Positions 41,498-49,803 of a DNA stretch of 64,000 nucleotides are shown here, piece after piece; positions within the stretch are counted from its first letter, which is position 1; each line of letters begins with the position of its first letter. The translations under genes and the position numbers were made by a program. The notes beneath the pieces are model-generated. The model ran no database searches and was not told the origin of the DNA. It worked only from the letters and a program-made list of their open reading frames with translations. Origin of the DNA: Mycobacterium sp. 050128 (lineage in GTDB: Bacteria > Actinomycetota > Actinomycetes > Mycobacteriales > Mycobacteriaceae); the NCBI RefSeq assembly GCF_036409155.1, contig NZ_JAZGLW010000001.1, positions 1 to 64,000 on the forward strand, read 5' to 3'.

Positions 41498-42967
41498 CTA
41501 GGCGCGGCGTCGGCCGATCACACCCTCCGTCCACGCCCGGTCTTCGGTGTAGAGCGCTTGGTCCTCGCTTTGCACCCGCTTGCCCTTGCCGGCACCTTGA
41601 CCCTGACCGCCGGCGCCGCCCATCGGCATGCCGCCGCCCATCCCACCGCCCGCGCCGTTCAGCTTGGCGTACCCGGGCGGGACCGGGATCCCACCGCCCG
41701 CGCCCACTGGTGCCGCGGCGGCCCCGGCGCTCGCCCCGGTGGTCGACCAGGACTGCAAGGGCAGCTTCGGAACGGCAACCCCACCGCCGCCTCCACCGAC
41801 ACCACCCAACGACGCCGGCTTGACCTGCGCCCCTTTCGGCAGGCCCTGCCCCGCCGCGGGCAGCGGCGGCACGGCGGCACCACTCGGCAGCGACGCGTTG
41901 GGCATCGCCGGCATCCCGCCGCCCGGCAACGTGGGCATCGCGGGCAGGCCGGAAAGGCCGTCACCCGACGGCAGCCCGTCAGGCAGATCCCCGAAGTCGA
42001 CGCCGTCGGAACCACCGGAGCCATAGTCGACTGCCGCTGCGGCCCCGGCCGCGGTCGGGAACATCGGCGGATTCAGCGGCGGCAATGCCGTCTTGTCGCG
42101 GTAAAACTTCAGCGCCGTCTCCGACTTTTTCTGCAGAATCGCATACCACTCGATCGACGTCTCAATCAGGGCCTGCATATGGTCTTCCACACCGGCCTTG
42201 TACGTGTTTTCGACAAACAAGATGTCACCGGGCCCGGGGTGCTCCTCAGGAATGGTGTAGTTCCCGTTGAAATCCTGCGTCGCCGTCGCGCCGGCGGGCC
42301 GGATCTTTTTCTGTGCGTCGAAAATGTCGTTGGCCTGGTCGCGGAGCGTGCAGCACATCTGCACCATCGAAGCTATCCACTGCCGCTGCAGTTCGAAATT
42401 TTGCTCGACGGCCGTCCTCGCGTCACCCTCCCAGGAGGTAAATGGGCGAAACCGGTAGGAGATCTCCTGCAGCGCAAATTGGAAGGTGTGCCATTCCTGG
42501 GCGAATATCTTGCACTCCGCGCCCTGGTCGCCGGCTTCGATCGCCATCGTGGCCTGCCTGACCTCGTAGTACGGGTCGTCGGCGGGCGGCGGCGCGGGTC
42601 GGGGCGCCGGCGGGTCCCACGGCATGTCCGAATCGTCGAGGGTCGATATCTGGCCATTTCCGCCCAGGGAGTTCGGCGTCCCCTCGTTGTTTATGGCATC
42701 CGCGGCACCCTCGTCGATCTCTTCATAGGCTTTGGCCGCATTCCTCAGGGATTTTGCAAGAGTCTTCCATTCCCGCTCGCAGCCCTTCAAGTACAGCCGG
42801 ATTGAATCGGCGGAAAGTCCGAGTTGTGTGACGGCGTCAGAAGCCATCGAAAGGGCGCACGGCGCTTGCGGGTTAGCGGACGGAATGGGAGGGAGTAGTT
42901 CCTCGATTTCGTTGGCCCGGGCAATCAACTCGGCGTATTCCACATTGAGCGTCTGCGGCTGTGTCAT
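41498..42967 (-). CDS. espB: EspB-like ESX-1-type secreted protein, outside an ESX locus
   Basis: A 489-residue protein with the EspB (Rv3881c) plan. Residues 1-300 are the PE-PPE-like helical bundle, with the YxxxD export motif at Y81-EEI-D85 after LRNAAKA and the WxG turn W179-E-G181. Residues 300-460 are a Pro/Gly/Ala-rich disordered region. The C-terminus has QALYTEDRAWTEGVIG, as I remember for EspB. In ESX-1, EspB forms secreted rings and is cleaved at the C-terminal region by MycP1. No esx, ecc or mycP gene is in this window, so it must rely on a secretion system encoded elsewhere. It may be a paralogue or a relocated espB; the symbol is by similarity. Confidence 0.82.
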   Translation of the reverse strand: MTQPQTLNVEYAELIARANEIEELLPPIPSANPQAPCALSMASDAVTQLGLSADSIRLYLKGCEREWKTLAKSLRNAAKAYEEIDEGAADAINNEGTPNSLGGNGQISTLDDSDMPWDPPAPRPAPPPADDPYYEVRQATMAIEAGDQGAECKIFAQEWHTFQFALQEISYRFRPFTSWEGDARTAVEQNFELQRQWIASMVQMCCTLRDQANDIFDAQKKIRPAGATATQDFNGNYTIPEEHPGPGDILFVENTYKAGVEDHMQALIETSIEWYAILQKKSETALKFYRDKTALPPLNPPMFPTAAGAAAAVDYGSGGSDGVDFGDLPDGLPSGDGLSGLPAMPTLPGGGMPAMPNASLPSGAAVPPLPAAGQGLPKGAQVKPASLGGVGGGGGGVAVPKLPLQSWSTTGASAGAAAAPVGAGGGIPVPPGYAKLNGAGGGMGGGMPMGGAGGQGQGAGKGKRVQSEDQALYTEDRAWTEGVIGRRRA

Positions 42968-43272
42968 GGCGGATCATGTCCTCTACGCGGGTTTCTTGAA
43001 TTGGCGTTTCGGCTTCTTCGCCGTGACCACCTATGACTATTCCGGCGCGACCGGTTGTGGTCTCTCGCGCAAACGTCGGGTTCGGTGGATGAGATGTCCT
43101 CCCCCAATAGGGGGAGAAAGGCCCACTCGCGCCCGACGGCCCGGTGTCGACGCCGACGCCGCAGCGGTTCGCGCAAACGACCTCCGGGCCGATTCGGCCA
43201 AGGGAGAATGGGGCCGGCGCCTGTCGCGCGACGAGCGCACCCGAGATACCAACGGCCGGTGGAGCGCAGCCG
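42968..43272. promoter_or_regulatory. 305-bp divergent promoter region between espB-like and response-regulator genes
   Basis: No gene is seen. It should hold promoters for both divergent genes. The one clear signal is the palindrome at 43099-43116. Short open frames here have no recognisable domains. Confidence 0.5.
43099..43116. promoter_or_regulatory. Operator-like palindrome CTCCCCC-N4-GGGGGAG
   Basis: A perfect inverted repeat with 7-bp arms around AATA, about 130 bp from the espB-like start and 156 bp from the response-regulator start. NarL/LuxR-type regulators bind short inverted heptamers like this, so autoregulation or control of the espB-like gene by the divergent response regulator is plausible. 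Confidence 0.5.
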
Positions 43273-43920
43273 ATGTCATCCCAGTCAGAACGTGTCAAGG
43301 TCGTCGTCGCCGACGATCACCCGGTAACTCGCGAAGGCGTCGTGCGGGCCCTGAAGTCGAGCGGGCGGATCGACGTGATCGGGGAAGTGGCCGACGGTCG
43401 AGCGGCACTGACGGCGATCCGCGAGCTACGGCCCCGGGTGGCTTTGATCGATTACAAGATGCCCGGACTCAACGGGCTCGAAGTCGTCCGAGCTGTGGTG
43501 CGCGACGGCTTGGACACCTGCGTCGTATTGCTCAGCGCCTTCGAGGACAGTGCGGTGATCTACCATGCCCTCGCCGAAGGCGCCGCGGGTTACCTGACGA
43601 AAGACTCCGACAGCGAAGAGATCGTGGCCGCCGTGCTCAAGTGCGAGAAGGGCGCGACATATCTGCCGACGCAGTTGGCGGGAGCGCTGGCGGGCGAGGT
43701 GAAACTTCGCGCCCGCGGCGATGCGCCGTTGTTGACACCACGCGAACTCGAGGTCGTGCGAATGATCGCCGAGGGCTTGTCGGTCCCCCAGATCGCGAAA
43801 CGTCTTTTCGTGGCGCCCAGCACGGTCAAGTCGCATGTGCAAAACCTGTACGAGAAGCTCGGCGTTTCCGACCGGGGTGCGGCCGTGGCCGAGGCGATGC
43901 GCCGTCGGCTGCTGGAGTGA
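43273..43920 (+). CDS. NarL/FixJ-family response regulator
   Basis: A 215-residue response regulator. The receiver has the acidic pair D14-D15, the phosphoacceptor D60 (VALIDYKMPG), S88 and K110 (GYLTKDSDSEE). A linker leads to a LuxR HTH (LTPRELEVVRMIAEGLSVPQ, then VAPSTVKSHVQNLYEKLGVS). ATG 43273 starts the first beta strand after MSSQSER. The cognate kinase is probably the convergent gene 8 bp away on the other strand. The regulator is divergent from the espB-like gene. Confidence 0.92.
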   Translation: MSSQSERVKVVVADDHPVTREGVVRALKSSGRIDVIGEVADGRAALTAIRELRPRVALIDYKMPGLNGLEVVRAVVRDGLDTCVVLLSAFEDSAVIYHALAEGAAGYLTKDSDSEEIVAAVLKCEKGATYLPTQLAGALAGEVKLRARGDAPLLTPRELEVVRMIAEGLSVPQIAKRLFVAPSTVKSHVQNLYEKLGVSDRGAAVAEAMRRRLLE

Positions 43921-43928
43921 GCTCGGCC

Positions 43929-45188
43929 TTACAGCGGCCATTCCACGCGGACGTGTGCCCCCGTGGGGACCTCGACGATTGTGAAACTGCCGCCGGCGGC
44001 TTCCACCCGAGCCCGCTGCGAGGCCAGACCGATGTGCCCCTCGGCGAGGCGGCGCATCATCACGTCAGCGGTGATCCCGATGCCGTCGTCGACCACGTCG
44101 AGACGACACGTTCCATCGCGGACCTTGAGCTGCACCGACGCCCGGGTCGCTTCGGAATGGCGGACCACGTTGGACAACAACTCGCGCACCACCCCGAACA
44201 CCATTGGGTCGGCGGCGGTTCGGTCCGGGTGATCCACATCGGTCGTGATCGTGATGCCCGCGCGTTCGGCGGTGAACACGGCCAATTTTTCTACCGCAGC
44301 ACCCAATCCGACTTGCTCGAGGACAGCCGGATGAAGCTCGAAGGTCGCCTCCCGCAGTCGCCGCGAGGCCTCATCGAGACTGGCAACCGCCCGCTGCAGC
44401 GGCTCGGCGGGTGATTTCTTGGCGAAGTCCACAACGTCGCGTCGGGCCGCGAGGACATCTTGCAAAGGCCCGTCATGGATAGCTTCGGAAATCTCTCGCC
44501 GCTCGCGCTCCGAGGCGGTCATCGTCTCGGCGAGCAACGCATCCCGTGACGCGGTGATTCTGGCAATTTCGTTGACATACCGTTGCCGGAAGATGACGGC
44601 GAACAACGCTGTGCCACATAGGAATCCGTAGATCACTACGATGAGCAATAGCTTGGGCCAGCCCAGTTGGCGCACAATGACGGGGTCTTGAAGGATCGAT
44701 GCGGTAAACGCAACGAACGCGAAGGTCAGCCCCACGGTGGCGCGCCGTCCCGACAGATCCAGCGCAACCATCCGCGGCACCAGCACCATCAACAGCAGTG
44801 GAATGTGCCCGCCCGGCGACAAGAGTTTGAAGCCGACGATGGCGACCACGTCGACCATCGCGAGAACGAACAGCGCACGGTCCGGGACGATCAATCGACT
44901 CGCGGGGGAATACACCAAGATCAGGACGCTCAATGCAATGAGCGCGTACACCACTACCACCGCGTCGTCCGGAGCCCACCTCGGGGCGCCGTAATCCGTG
45001 TGGACCAGGACCGCCCCCATCATGATGAAGACGACGATCATGCGTTGCACCGACGCGACTCGCAGCGAACGCCACCGATGCACGCGGAATACCGCGTCCA
45101 GCTCGGTGTCGGTGATCTCGGTGATCCCGTTGCCGGGGGCTTCGTGAACAGTCCCCGACCCTGATACATGTGACGGCTTCACTGCCAT
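43929..45188 (-). CDS. Membrane sensor histidine kinase (HisKA_3 / NarX-like)
   Basis: A ~419-residue sensor kinase. Five or six transmembrane helices span ~49-200. The HisKA_3 dimerisation segment holds ERREISEAIHDGPLQ with phospho-acceptor H238. The ATPase domain has VVRELLSNVVRHSEA (N box), VVDDGIGI (G1) and GHIGLASQRARVEAAGG (G2). There is no large external sensor loop, so the signal is probably sensed in or at the membrane. Start 45188 is chosen, with an in-frame Met at 45233 possible. It lies tail-to-tail with the response regulator, an unusual arrangement for a cognate pair. Confidence 0.9.
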   Translation of the reverse strand: MAVKPSHVSGSGTVHEAPGNGITEITDTELDAVFRVHRWRSLRVASVQRMIVVFIMMGAVLVHTDYGAPRWAPDDAVVVVYALIALSVLILVYSPASRLIVPDRALFVLAMVDVVAIVGFKLLSPGGHIPLLLMVLVPRMVALDLSGRRATVGLTFAFVAFTASILQDPVIVRQLGWPKLLLIVVIYGFLCGTALFAVIFRQRYVNEIARITASRDALLAETMTASERERREISEAIHDGPLQDVLAARRDVVDFAKKSPAEPLQRAVASLDEASRRLREATFELHPAVLEQVGLGAAVEKLAVFTAERAGITITTDVDHPDRTAADPMVFGVVRELLSNVVRHSEATRASVQLKVRDGTCRLDVVDDGIGITADVMMRRLAEGHIGLASQRARVEAAGGSFTIVEVPTGAHVRVEWPL

Positions 45189-45300
45189 CCTCGAGATGTC
45201 CGCGGCGGTCCGACTCGTGTCATGACTCGCCAAAGCCTATCTGGGCGACTGAAAAGCAACCAAGAGAAAGCGCGACACCGCCCAGGGCTAACGTCGTCGC

Positions 45301-46299
45301 ATGGACACGTTTCAGGCGCTGGTGGCCCGTCAAGATGGTGACCAAATCACCGCGTCGGTCGAGACACTCCGCGCGGCCGACCTGCCGCCCGGTGAGGTGA
45401 CGATCCGGGTGCTGTTTTCCAGCGTCAACTACAAGGACGCACTGGCGCTGACGCCCAAGGGCGGCGTGGTACGCGACTATCCGATCGTGCCGGGCATCGA
45501 CCTCACCGGCGAAGTCGTCGAATCGCAATCGCCGGACTTCAGGGTCGGAGACAAGGTGCTGGCCCACGGGTATGCGATCGGCACCGGTCATCACGGCGGC
45601 TACGCCGAGTACGCGCGACTGCCCGCTGACCAGGTGGTGGCACTTGGAGCTCTGAGCCCGCGTGAGGGTGCGGCCATCGGGACCGCCGGCTTCACCGCAG
45701 CGATGAGCGTGCAGGCCCTGATCGACTGGGGCATCGCGCCCGACGCCGGGCCCATCGTCGTCACCGGCGCCTCCGGCGGTGTCGGGTCGGTCAGCGTGGA
45801 CCTACTCGCGGCGGCGGGCTATCACGTGGTCGCGTCCAGCGGTAAGGAATCGGCCGCCGCAATGCTGAAAGAGCTTGGCGCTGCTGAGGTTATCGGACGG
45901 CTGCCGGCCGATCCCGATGCCAAGCCGCGACCACTGGCCAAGGCGCGCTGGGCGGGCGCGGTGGACTGTGTCGGGGGCGCGACGCTCGCCGATGTGCTCA
46001 GCACGGTCGACTACGGCGGGGCCGTGGCGGCCAGCGGTCTCACCGGCGGCCCCGCGCTGCACACCACGGTGATGCCGTTCATCCTGCGCGGCGTCTCCCT
46101 GCTCGGCATGGACTCGGTGCTGATGCCGATCGCGCGGCGACGCAAGCTGTGGGCGTTGCTGGGCGACTCGCTCAAGCCACGGCACCTGGACACGGTCGCC
46201 AACGACGTCGACGTCAAAGACGTCGTCGGGATTCTGGATCAACTGCGCGCGGGCACCTATTCGGGTCGCGCGGTGGTACGTGTCGCCGGCGGATTCTGA
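45301..46299 (+). CDS. MDR quinone oxidoreductase, YhdH/AcuI (acryloyl-CoA reductase) type
   Basis: A 332-residue zinc-free medium-chain reductase. SSVNYKDALALTPKGGVVRDYP and PGIDLTGEVV are the YhdH/AcuI signature, with the NADPH Rossmann motif in VVTGASGGVGSVSVDLLAAAG. AcuI reduces acryloyl-CoA to propionyl-CoA, protecting the cell from a reactive intermediate. Assigning the same substrate here is by family only. It lies 63 bp upstream of fadB4 on the same strand, so the two reductases may be co-transcribed. Confidence 0.88.
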   Translation: MDTFQALVARQDGDQITASVETLRAADLPPGEVTIRVLFSSVNYKDALALTPKGGVVRDYPIVPGIDLTGEVVESQSPDFRVGDKVLAHGYAIGTGHHGGYAEYARLPADQVVALGALSPREGAAIGTAGFTAAMSVQALIDWGIAPDAGPIVVTGASGGVGSVSVDLLAAAGYHVVASSGKESAAAMLKELGAAEVIGRLPADPDAKPRPLAKARWAGAVDCVGGATLADVLSTVDYGGAVAASGLTGGPALHTTVMPFILRGVSLLGMDSVLMPIARRRKLWALLGDSLKPRHLDTVANDVDVKDVVGILDQLRAGTYSGRAVVRVAGGF

Positions 46300-46362
46300 G
46301 CTGGCAGTAGGCTATTCGAGCGCTGGACGGAGCCGTCCGGCCCAACCGACAACGGAGGCAGC

Positions 46363-47334
46363 ATGCGTGCAGCACGGGTGACGCGGCTAGACGGCCCGGA
46401 CGCGATCGAGGTGGGCGAGGTCGACGAGCCCACCGGCGACGGGATCGTCGTCGAGGTGCATGCCGCCGGTGCCGCGTTCCCGGATGCGCTGCTGACCCGC
46501 GGCCTCTACCAGTACCGGCCGGACCCGCCGTTCGTGCTCGGAGCCGAGATCGCCGGCGTCGTTCGATCGGCACCGGCGGGCGCTCACGTGGGTCCCGGCG
46601 ACCGGGTCGTCGGCCTGACGATGCTGACCGGCGGCATGGCCGAGGTCGCGGTGCTCTCCCCCGACCGGGCGTTCAAGCTGCCGGACAACGTGAGCTTCGA
46701 GGCGGGCGCCGGACTGCTGTTCAACGATCTGACGGTGTACTTCGCGCTGACGGTGCGCGGGCGCCTGCACCAGGGTGAGACCGTGCTGGTGCACGGCGCG
46801 GCCGGCGGGATCGGAACCTCAACGCTGCGCTTGGCGCCGGCACTCGGGGCGTCGCGCACGATCGCGGTGGTCAGCACCGAGGAGAAGGGCCGGGTCGCCA
46901 CCGCGGCCGGCGCGACCGACGTGGTGCTGGCCGATGGCTTCAAGGACGCGGTGCAGGAATTGACCGGCGGCCGCGGCGTCGACATGGTCGTCGACCCGGT
47001 CGGCGGTGACCGGTTCACCGATTCCTTGCGCTCGCTTGTTCCGGGCGGACGGCTGCTGGTCGTCGGCTTTACCGGCGGCGAGATCCCCACGGTGAAGGTA
47101 AACCGGCTGCTGCTCAACAACATTGACGTCGTCGGCGTCGGCTGGGGCGCGTGGACGGCTACCCATCCCGGCGCGTTGGACGAACAATGGGCCGGATTGG
47201 AGCGCCTACTCACCTCGGGCAAGCTGGCGGCCCCGGAGCCGGAGGTCTACCCACTGGACCAGGCCGCCGCGGCCGTCGCCTCCATGGAGAATCGCAGCGC
47301 TAAAGGAAAAGTCGTCCTGCGCGTCCGCGGTTAG
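46363..47334 (+). CDS. fadB4: NADPH:quinone-type reductase FadB4
   Basis: A 323-residue MDR protein matching Rv3141 in length and closely in sequence from memory (FPDALLTRG, PFVLGAEIAGVV, LTMLTGGMAEVAVL). The NADPH site is VLVHGAAGGIGTSTLRLAPA. In H37Rv it follows fadE23 directly; here ~6.3 kb of other genes separate them. The zinc ligands of alcohol dehydrogenases are absent. It probably reduces an enone or quinone substrate. Confidence 0.93.
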   Translation: MRAARVTRLDGPDAIEVGEVDEPTGDGIVVEVHAAGAAFPDALLTRGLYQYRPDPPFVLGAEIAGVVRSAPAGAHVGPGDRVVGLTMLTGGMAEVAVLSPDRAFKLPDNVSFEAGAGLLFNDLTVYFALTVRGRLHQGETVLVHGAAGGIGTSTLRLAPALGASRTIAVVSTEEKGRVATAAGATDVVLADGFKDAVQELTGGRGVDMVVDPVGGDRFTDSLRSLVPGGRLLVVGFTGGEIPTVKVNRLLLNNIDVVGVGWGAWTATHPGALDEQWAGLERLLTSGKLAAPEPEVYPLDQAAAAVASMENRSAKGKVVLRVRG

Positions 47335-47425
47335 CGGCGGGCACGCCAAGCCAAGTCGCCGGGCTTAGTCGCCTGGCTTCTGTGCGAGCCCGCGCTTACG
47401 CCGACCCTTGTGCGTGGCCAAAAGA

Positions 47426-47443
47426 GAAAGTAACGTCACTTTC
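47426..47443. promoter_or_regulatory. Near-palindromic operator candidate of the catabolic operon
   Basis: GAAAGTAACGTCACTTTC is an inverted repeat with 6-bp arms GAAAGT/ACTTTC, an inner ACGT and one mismatched pair. It lies 45 bp before the ATG of the first operon gene, next to an AT-rich stretch (CAGTTTTTAT) that could hold promoter elements. The TetR encoded within the operon (52000-52653) is the natural candidate to bind it. Confidence 0.6.
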
Positions 47444-47488
47444 AGTTTTTATCGCCCCGGCGAACCCGCCCATTATTCGGGAGTCACC

Positions 47489-48607
47489 ATGGAATCCTTC
47501 GTTCACCTGCGCAAAGGCAAAACGCCGCATCGGCTGCACGCCGACCTCGGCGGCCTCAAGGACGACGAGCTGGGCCGGGGCGGTTTCACCGGACGCACGG
47601 CCAACATCTACCGCCGCAACGACCCCACCGCCTTCCGGGCGTCCGGACCGCTGCGCCCGGTCGACGTGTTGTCCAGCGAGCTCAAGCCGAGCGATGCGAC
47701 GGACGCCAACGGTGCGCCGCTGCTGATGTTCAGCAACGAGGACTGCCGCGTCCTGCTGAGCCGCCGCCACGAGCCGATGCCCTACTTCGCCCGCCACGTC
47801 GACGGCGATCTGCTGTCTTTCGTGCACCAAGGCACCGGACTGCTGGAGACCGAATTCGGTCCACTGCGCTACCGAGAGGGCGACTGGGTCTACATCCCGA
47901 AGGCCTGCACCTGGCGCCAGGTGCCGGATAGCGAAACCACGTGGTTGATGATCGAGGCCACCGACGAGTTCCGGGTGCCACCGCCCGGGCCTTTGGGCCG
48001 GCACTTCCCCTTCGACCCGTCACAGGCCACCATTCCCGAGCCGGCTCCGATCGACGACCCCCCTGGTTTGGCGGCCCGCGACGAGTACGAGGTCCGGCTC
48101 GTCCACCGCGATTTGCTCGAAGGCGGCCCGACAACGCTTATCTACCAACACCATCCACTCGACGTGGAGGGATGGCGCGGCGACAACTTCGCGTTCACCT
48201 TCAACATCGACGACTACAACGTGATCACCTCCGACAGCGTTCACCTGCCGCCGACGGTGCACCTGTTCATGCAGGCCACCGGTGTCTACGTGATGAACTT
48301 CCTGCCCAAGCCCGCGGAGGGCGTTGCCGGCACCGAACGCACTCCCTGGTATCACCGCAACGTCGACTACGACGAAATCGCGTTCTTCCACGGTGGCTCG
48401 CTGTACGGCATCCCGATGCCGCCGGGCCTGATTACCCATGCGCCGCAAGGGGTTCACCACGGCGCGCCGGAGAAGGCGCGCGAGCGGGCACGCCGCAAGT
48501 TCGACGAGCACTCGCGCGTCGACTGGCAGGTCATCGCCATCGACACCCGCAAGCGCCTGACACCGTCACCCGAAGTACTGGCCAACGATCTAGGACAACA
48601 CCGATGA
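47489..48607 (+). CDS. Homogentisate 1,2-dioxygenase-like cupin
   Basis: A 372-residue double-cupin protein of the homogentisate-dioxygenase family. N-terminal cupin: DLLSFVHQGTGLLETEFGPL and YREGDWVYIPKA. C-terminal cupin: WYHRNVDYDEIAFFHGG with His289 and Glu296, and QGVHHG with His323/324, which would make the His-Glu-His iron site. It is shorter than human or Pseudomonas HmgA (~430-445 residues), and the Glu is one residue further from the first His than in the human enzyme. No maleylacetoacetate isomerase or fumarylacetoacetase is in the operon, so true homogentisate cleavage is doubtful; ring opening of another catechol-like or hydroxyquinol compound is possible. The stop overlaps the next gene as ATGA. 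Confidence 0.78.
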   Translation: MESFVHLRKGKTPHRLHADLGGLKDDELGRGGFTGRTANIYRRNDPTAFRASGPLRPVDVLSSELKPSDATDANGAPLLMFSNEDCRVLLSRRHEPMPYFARHVDGDLLSFVHQGTGLLETEFGPLRYREGDWVYIPKACTWRQVPDSETTWLMIEATDEFRVPPPGPLGRHFPFDPSQATIPEPAPIDDPPGLAARDEYEVRLVHRDLLEGGPTTLIYQHHPLDVEGWRGDNFAFTFNIDDYNVITSDSVHLPPTVHLFMQATGVYVMNFLPKPAEGVAGTERTPWYHRNVDYDEIAFFHGGSLYGIPMPPGLITHAPQGVHHGAPEKARERARRKFDEHSRVDWQVIAIDTRKRLTPSPEVLANDLGQHR

Positions 48608-49803
48608 GCCAAGCCGTGCAGCAAACCGTCAAGCACGAATACGAGCGGATTCCGTATCTGATTGCGTTCCAAAACAATTCCGGTGTCCGCGACGTCTATG
48701 GCGGGCTGGCCGAGATCACCGTGCTGGAGAGCTATCTGCTCAAGCCGAAAGACAAGCCGTCGGACACCGTGCTGGTGTTCATGCACCCGATCGGCGGCGG
48801 CGCATACCTGCCGATGATCAACGCGCTGGCCCGGGCCGGCCACCACGTCATCTACTGCAACAGCCGGTTCCGCGGCACAGACTCGGCGTTGCTGATGGAG
48901 AAGGTCGTCGAGGATCTCGGCGAGTGCATCAAGGATGCCAAGAATCGGCTGGGCTACCCCAAGGTGGTGCTGGCCGGGTGGAGCGGCGGCGGCTCGCTGT
49001 CGGTGTTCTACCAGCAGCAGGCCCAGCACGCGACGATCACGTCGAGCCCGACCGGCGACGGACCGGACCTGACCAAGCTGGGGCTGCCCGCCGCCGACGG
49101 CATCATGCTGCTGGCCGCGCACATCAGCCGGCACGGCACGCTGACCGAATGGCTGGACGCGTCCATCCTCGACGAATCCGATCCCAGCAAGCGCGATCCC
49201 GAGCTGGATCTGTACAACCCCGACAATCCCAACCAACCGCCCTACTCCCAGGAGTTCCTGGACCGGTACCGTCGAGCGCAGATCGCCCGCAACCGCCGCA
49301 TCACCGCATGGGCCAAAGAGAAGCTGGCTGAATTGACCGCTCAGGGCCGCCCCGACGATGAGTTCGGATTCGTCGTGCATGGCACGATGGCCGATCCCCG
49401 CTGGCTGGATCCCACCGTGGATCCCAATGAGCGCACGCCAGGCACCTGCTACCTGGGTGACCCTCAGGTGGTGAACATGAGCCCGGTCGGGCTGGCCCGC
49501 TTCTCGACGCTGCGCGGCTGGCTGTCGCAATGGAGCTACGACGAGGCCCGCGGCGACGGAGTGGACTGCGGGCGCGACATCGCGGTCCCCGCGCTGGTGA
49601 TCGGCAATCTGGCCGACGACGCCTGCACACCCAGCCACACCCGGCGGCTGTTCGAGGCGATCGGCCATCCCGACAAGGAGATGCACGAAATCCCCGGCGC
49701 CACACACTATTACGCCGGTCCGGATCAGCGCGACAAGTTGCGCAAGGCCGTCGACATCGTCACCGACTGGCTGGTCCGCCACGAATTCGCGAGCGCCGAA
49801 TGA
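48604..49803 (+). CDS. Alpha/beta hydrolase
   Basis: A 399-residue alpha/beta hydrolase. Nucleophile elbow GWSGGGS with Ser127, acid Asp in GNLADDACT and His in GATHYYAG complete the triad. VFMHPIGGGAYLP gives the oxyanion hole. A ~100-residue lid (~165-270, NPDNPNQPPYSQEFLDRYRR) suggests a large substrate. It is coupled by ATGA overlaps to both neighbours, so its product or substrate is probably an intermediate of the same route, for example a ring-cleavage product or lactone; this is inferred. Confidence 0.82.
   Translation: MSQAVQQTVKHEYERIPYLIAFQNNSGVRDVYGGLAEITVLESYLLKPKDKPSDTVLVFMHPIGGGAYLPMINALARAGHHVIYCNSRFRGTDSALLMEKVVEDLGECIKDAKNRLGYPKVVLAGWSGGGSLSVFYQQQAQHATITSSPTGDGPDLTKLGLPAADGIMLLAAHISRHGTLTEWLDASILDESDPSKRDPELDLYNPDNPNQPPYSQEFLDRYRRAQIARNRRITAWAKEKLAELTAQGRPDDEFGFVVHGTMADPRWLDPTVDPNERTPGTCYLGDPQVVNMSPVGLARFSTLRGWLSQWSYDEARGDGVDCGRDIAVPALVIGNLADDACTPSHTRRLFEAIGHPDKEMHEIPGATHYYAGPDQRDKLRKAVDIVTDWLVRHEFASAE

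Noticed and set aside
40688..42805. A >700-codon open frame on the plus strand across the aldo-keto reductase and espB-like genes
   Set aside because: It is antisense to two well-supported genes and has a composition typical of shadow frames.
47348..47379. Inverted repeat AAGCCA/TGGCTT after fadB4
   Set aside because: Short arms with a 20-base loop; could be a weak terminator but not supported.
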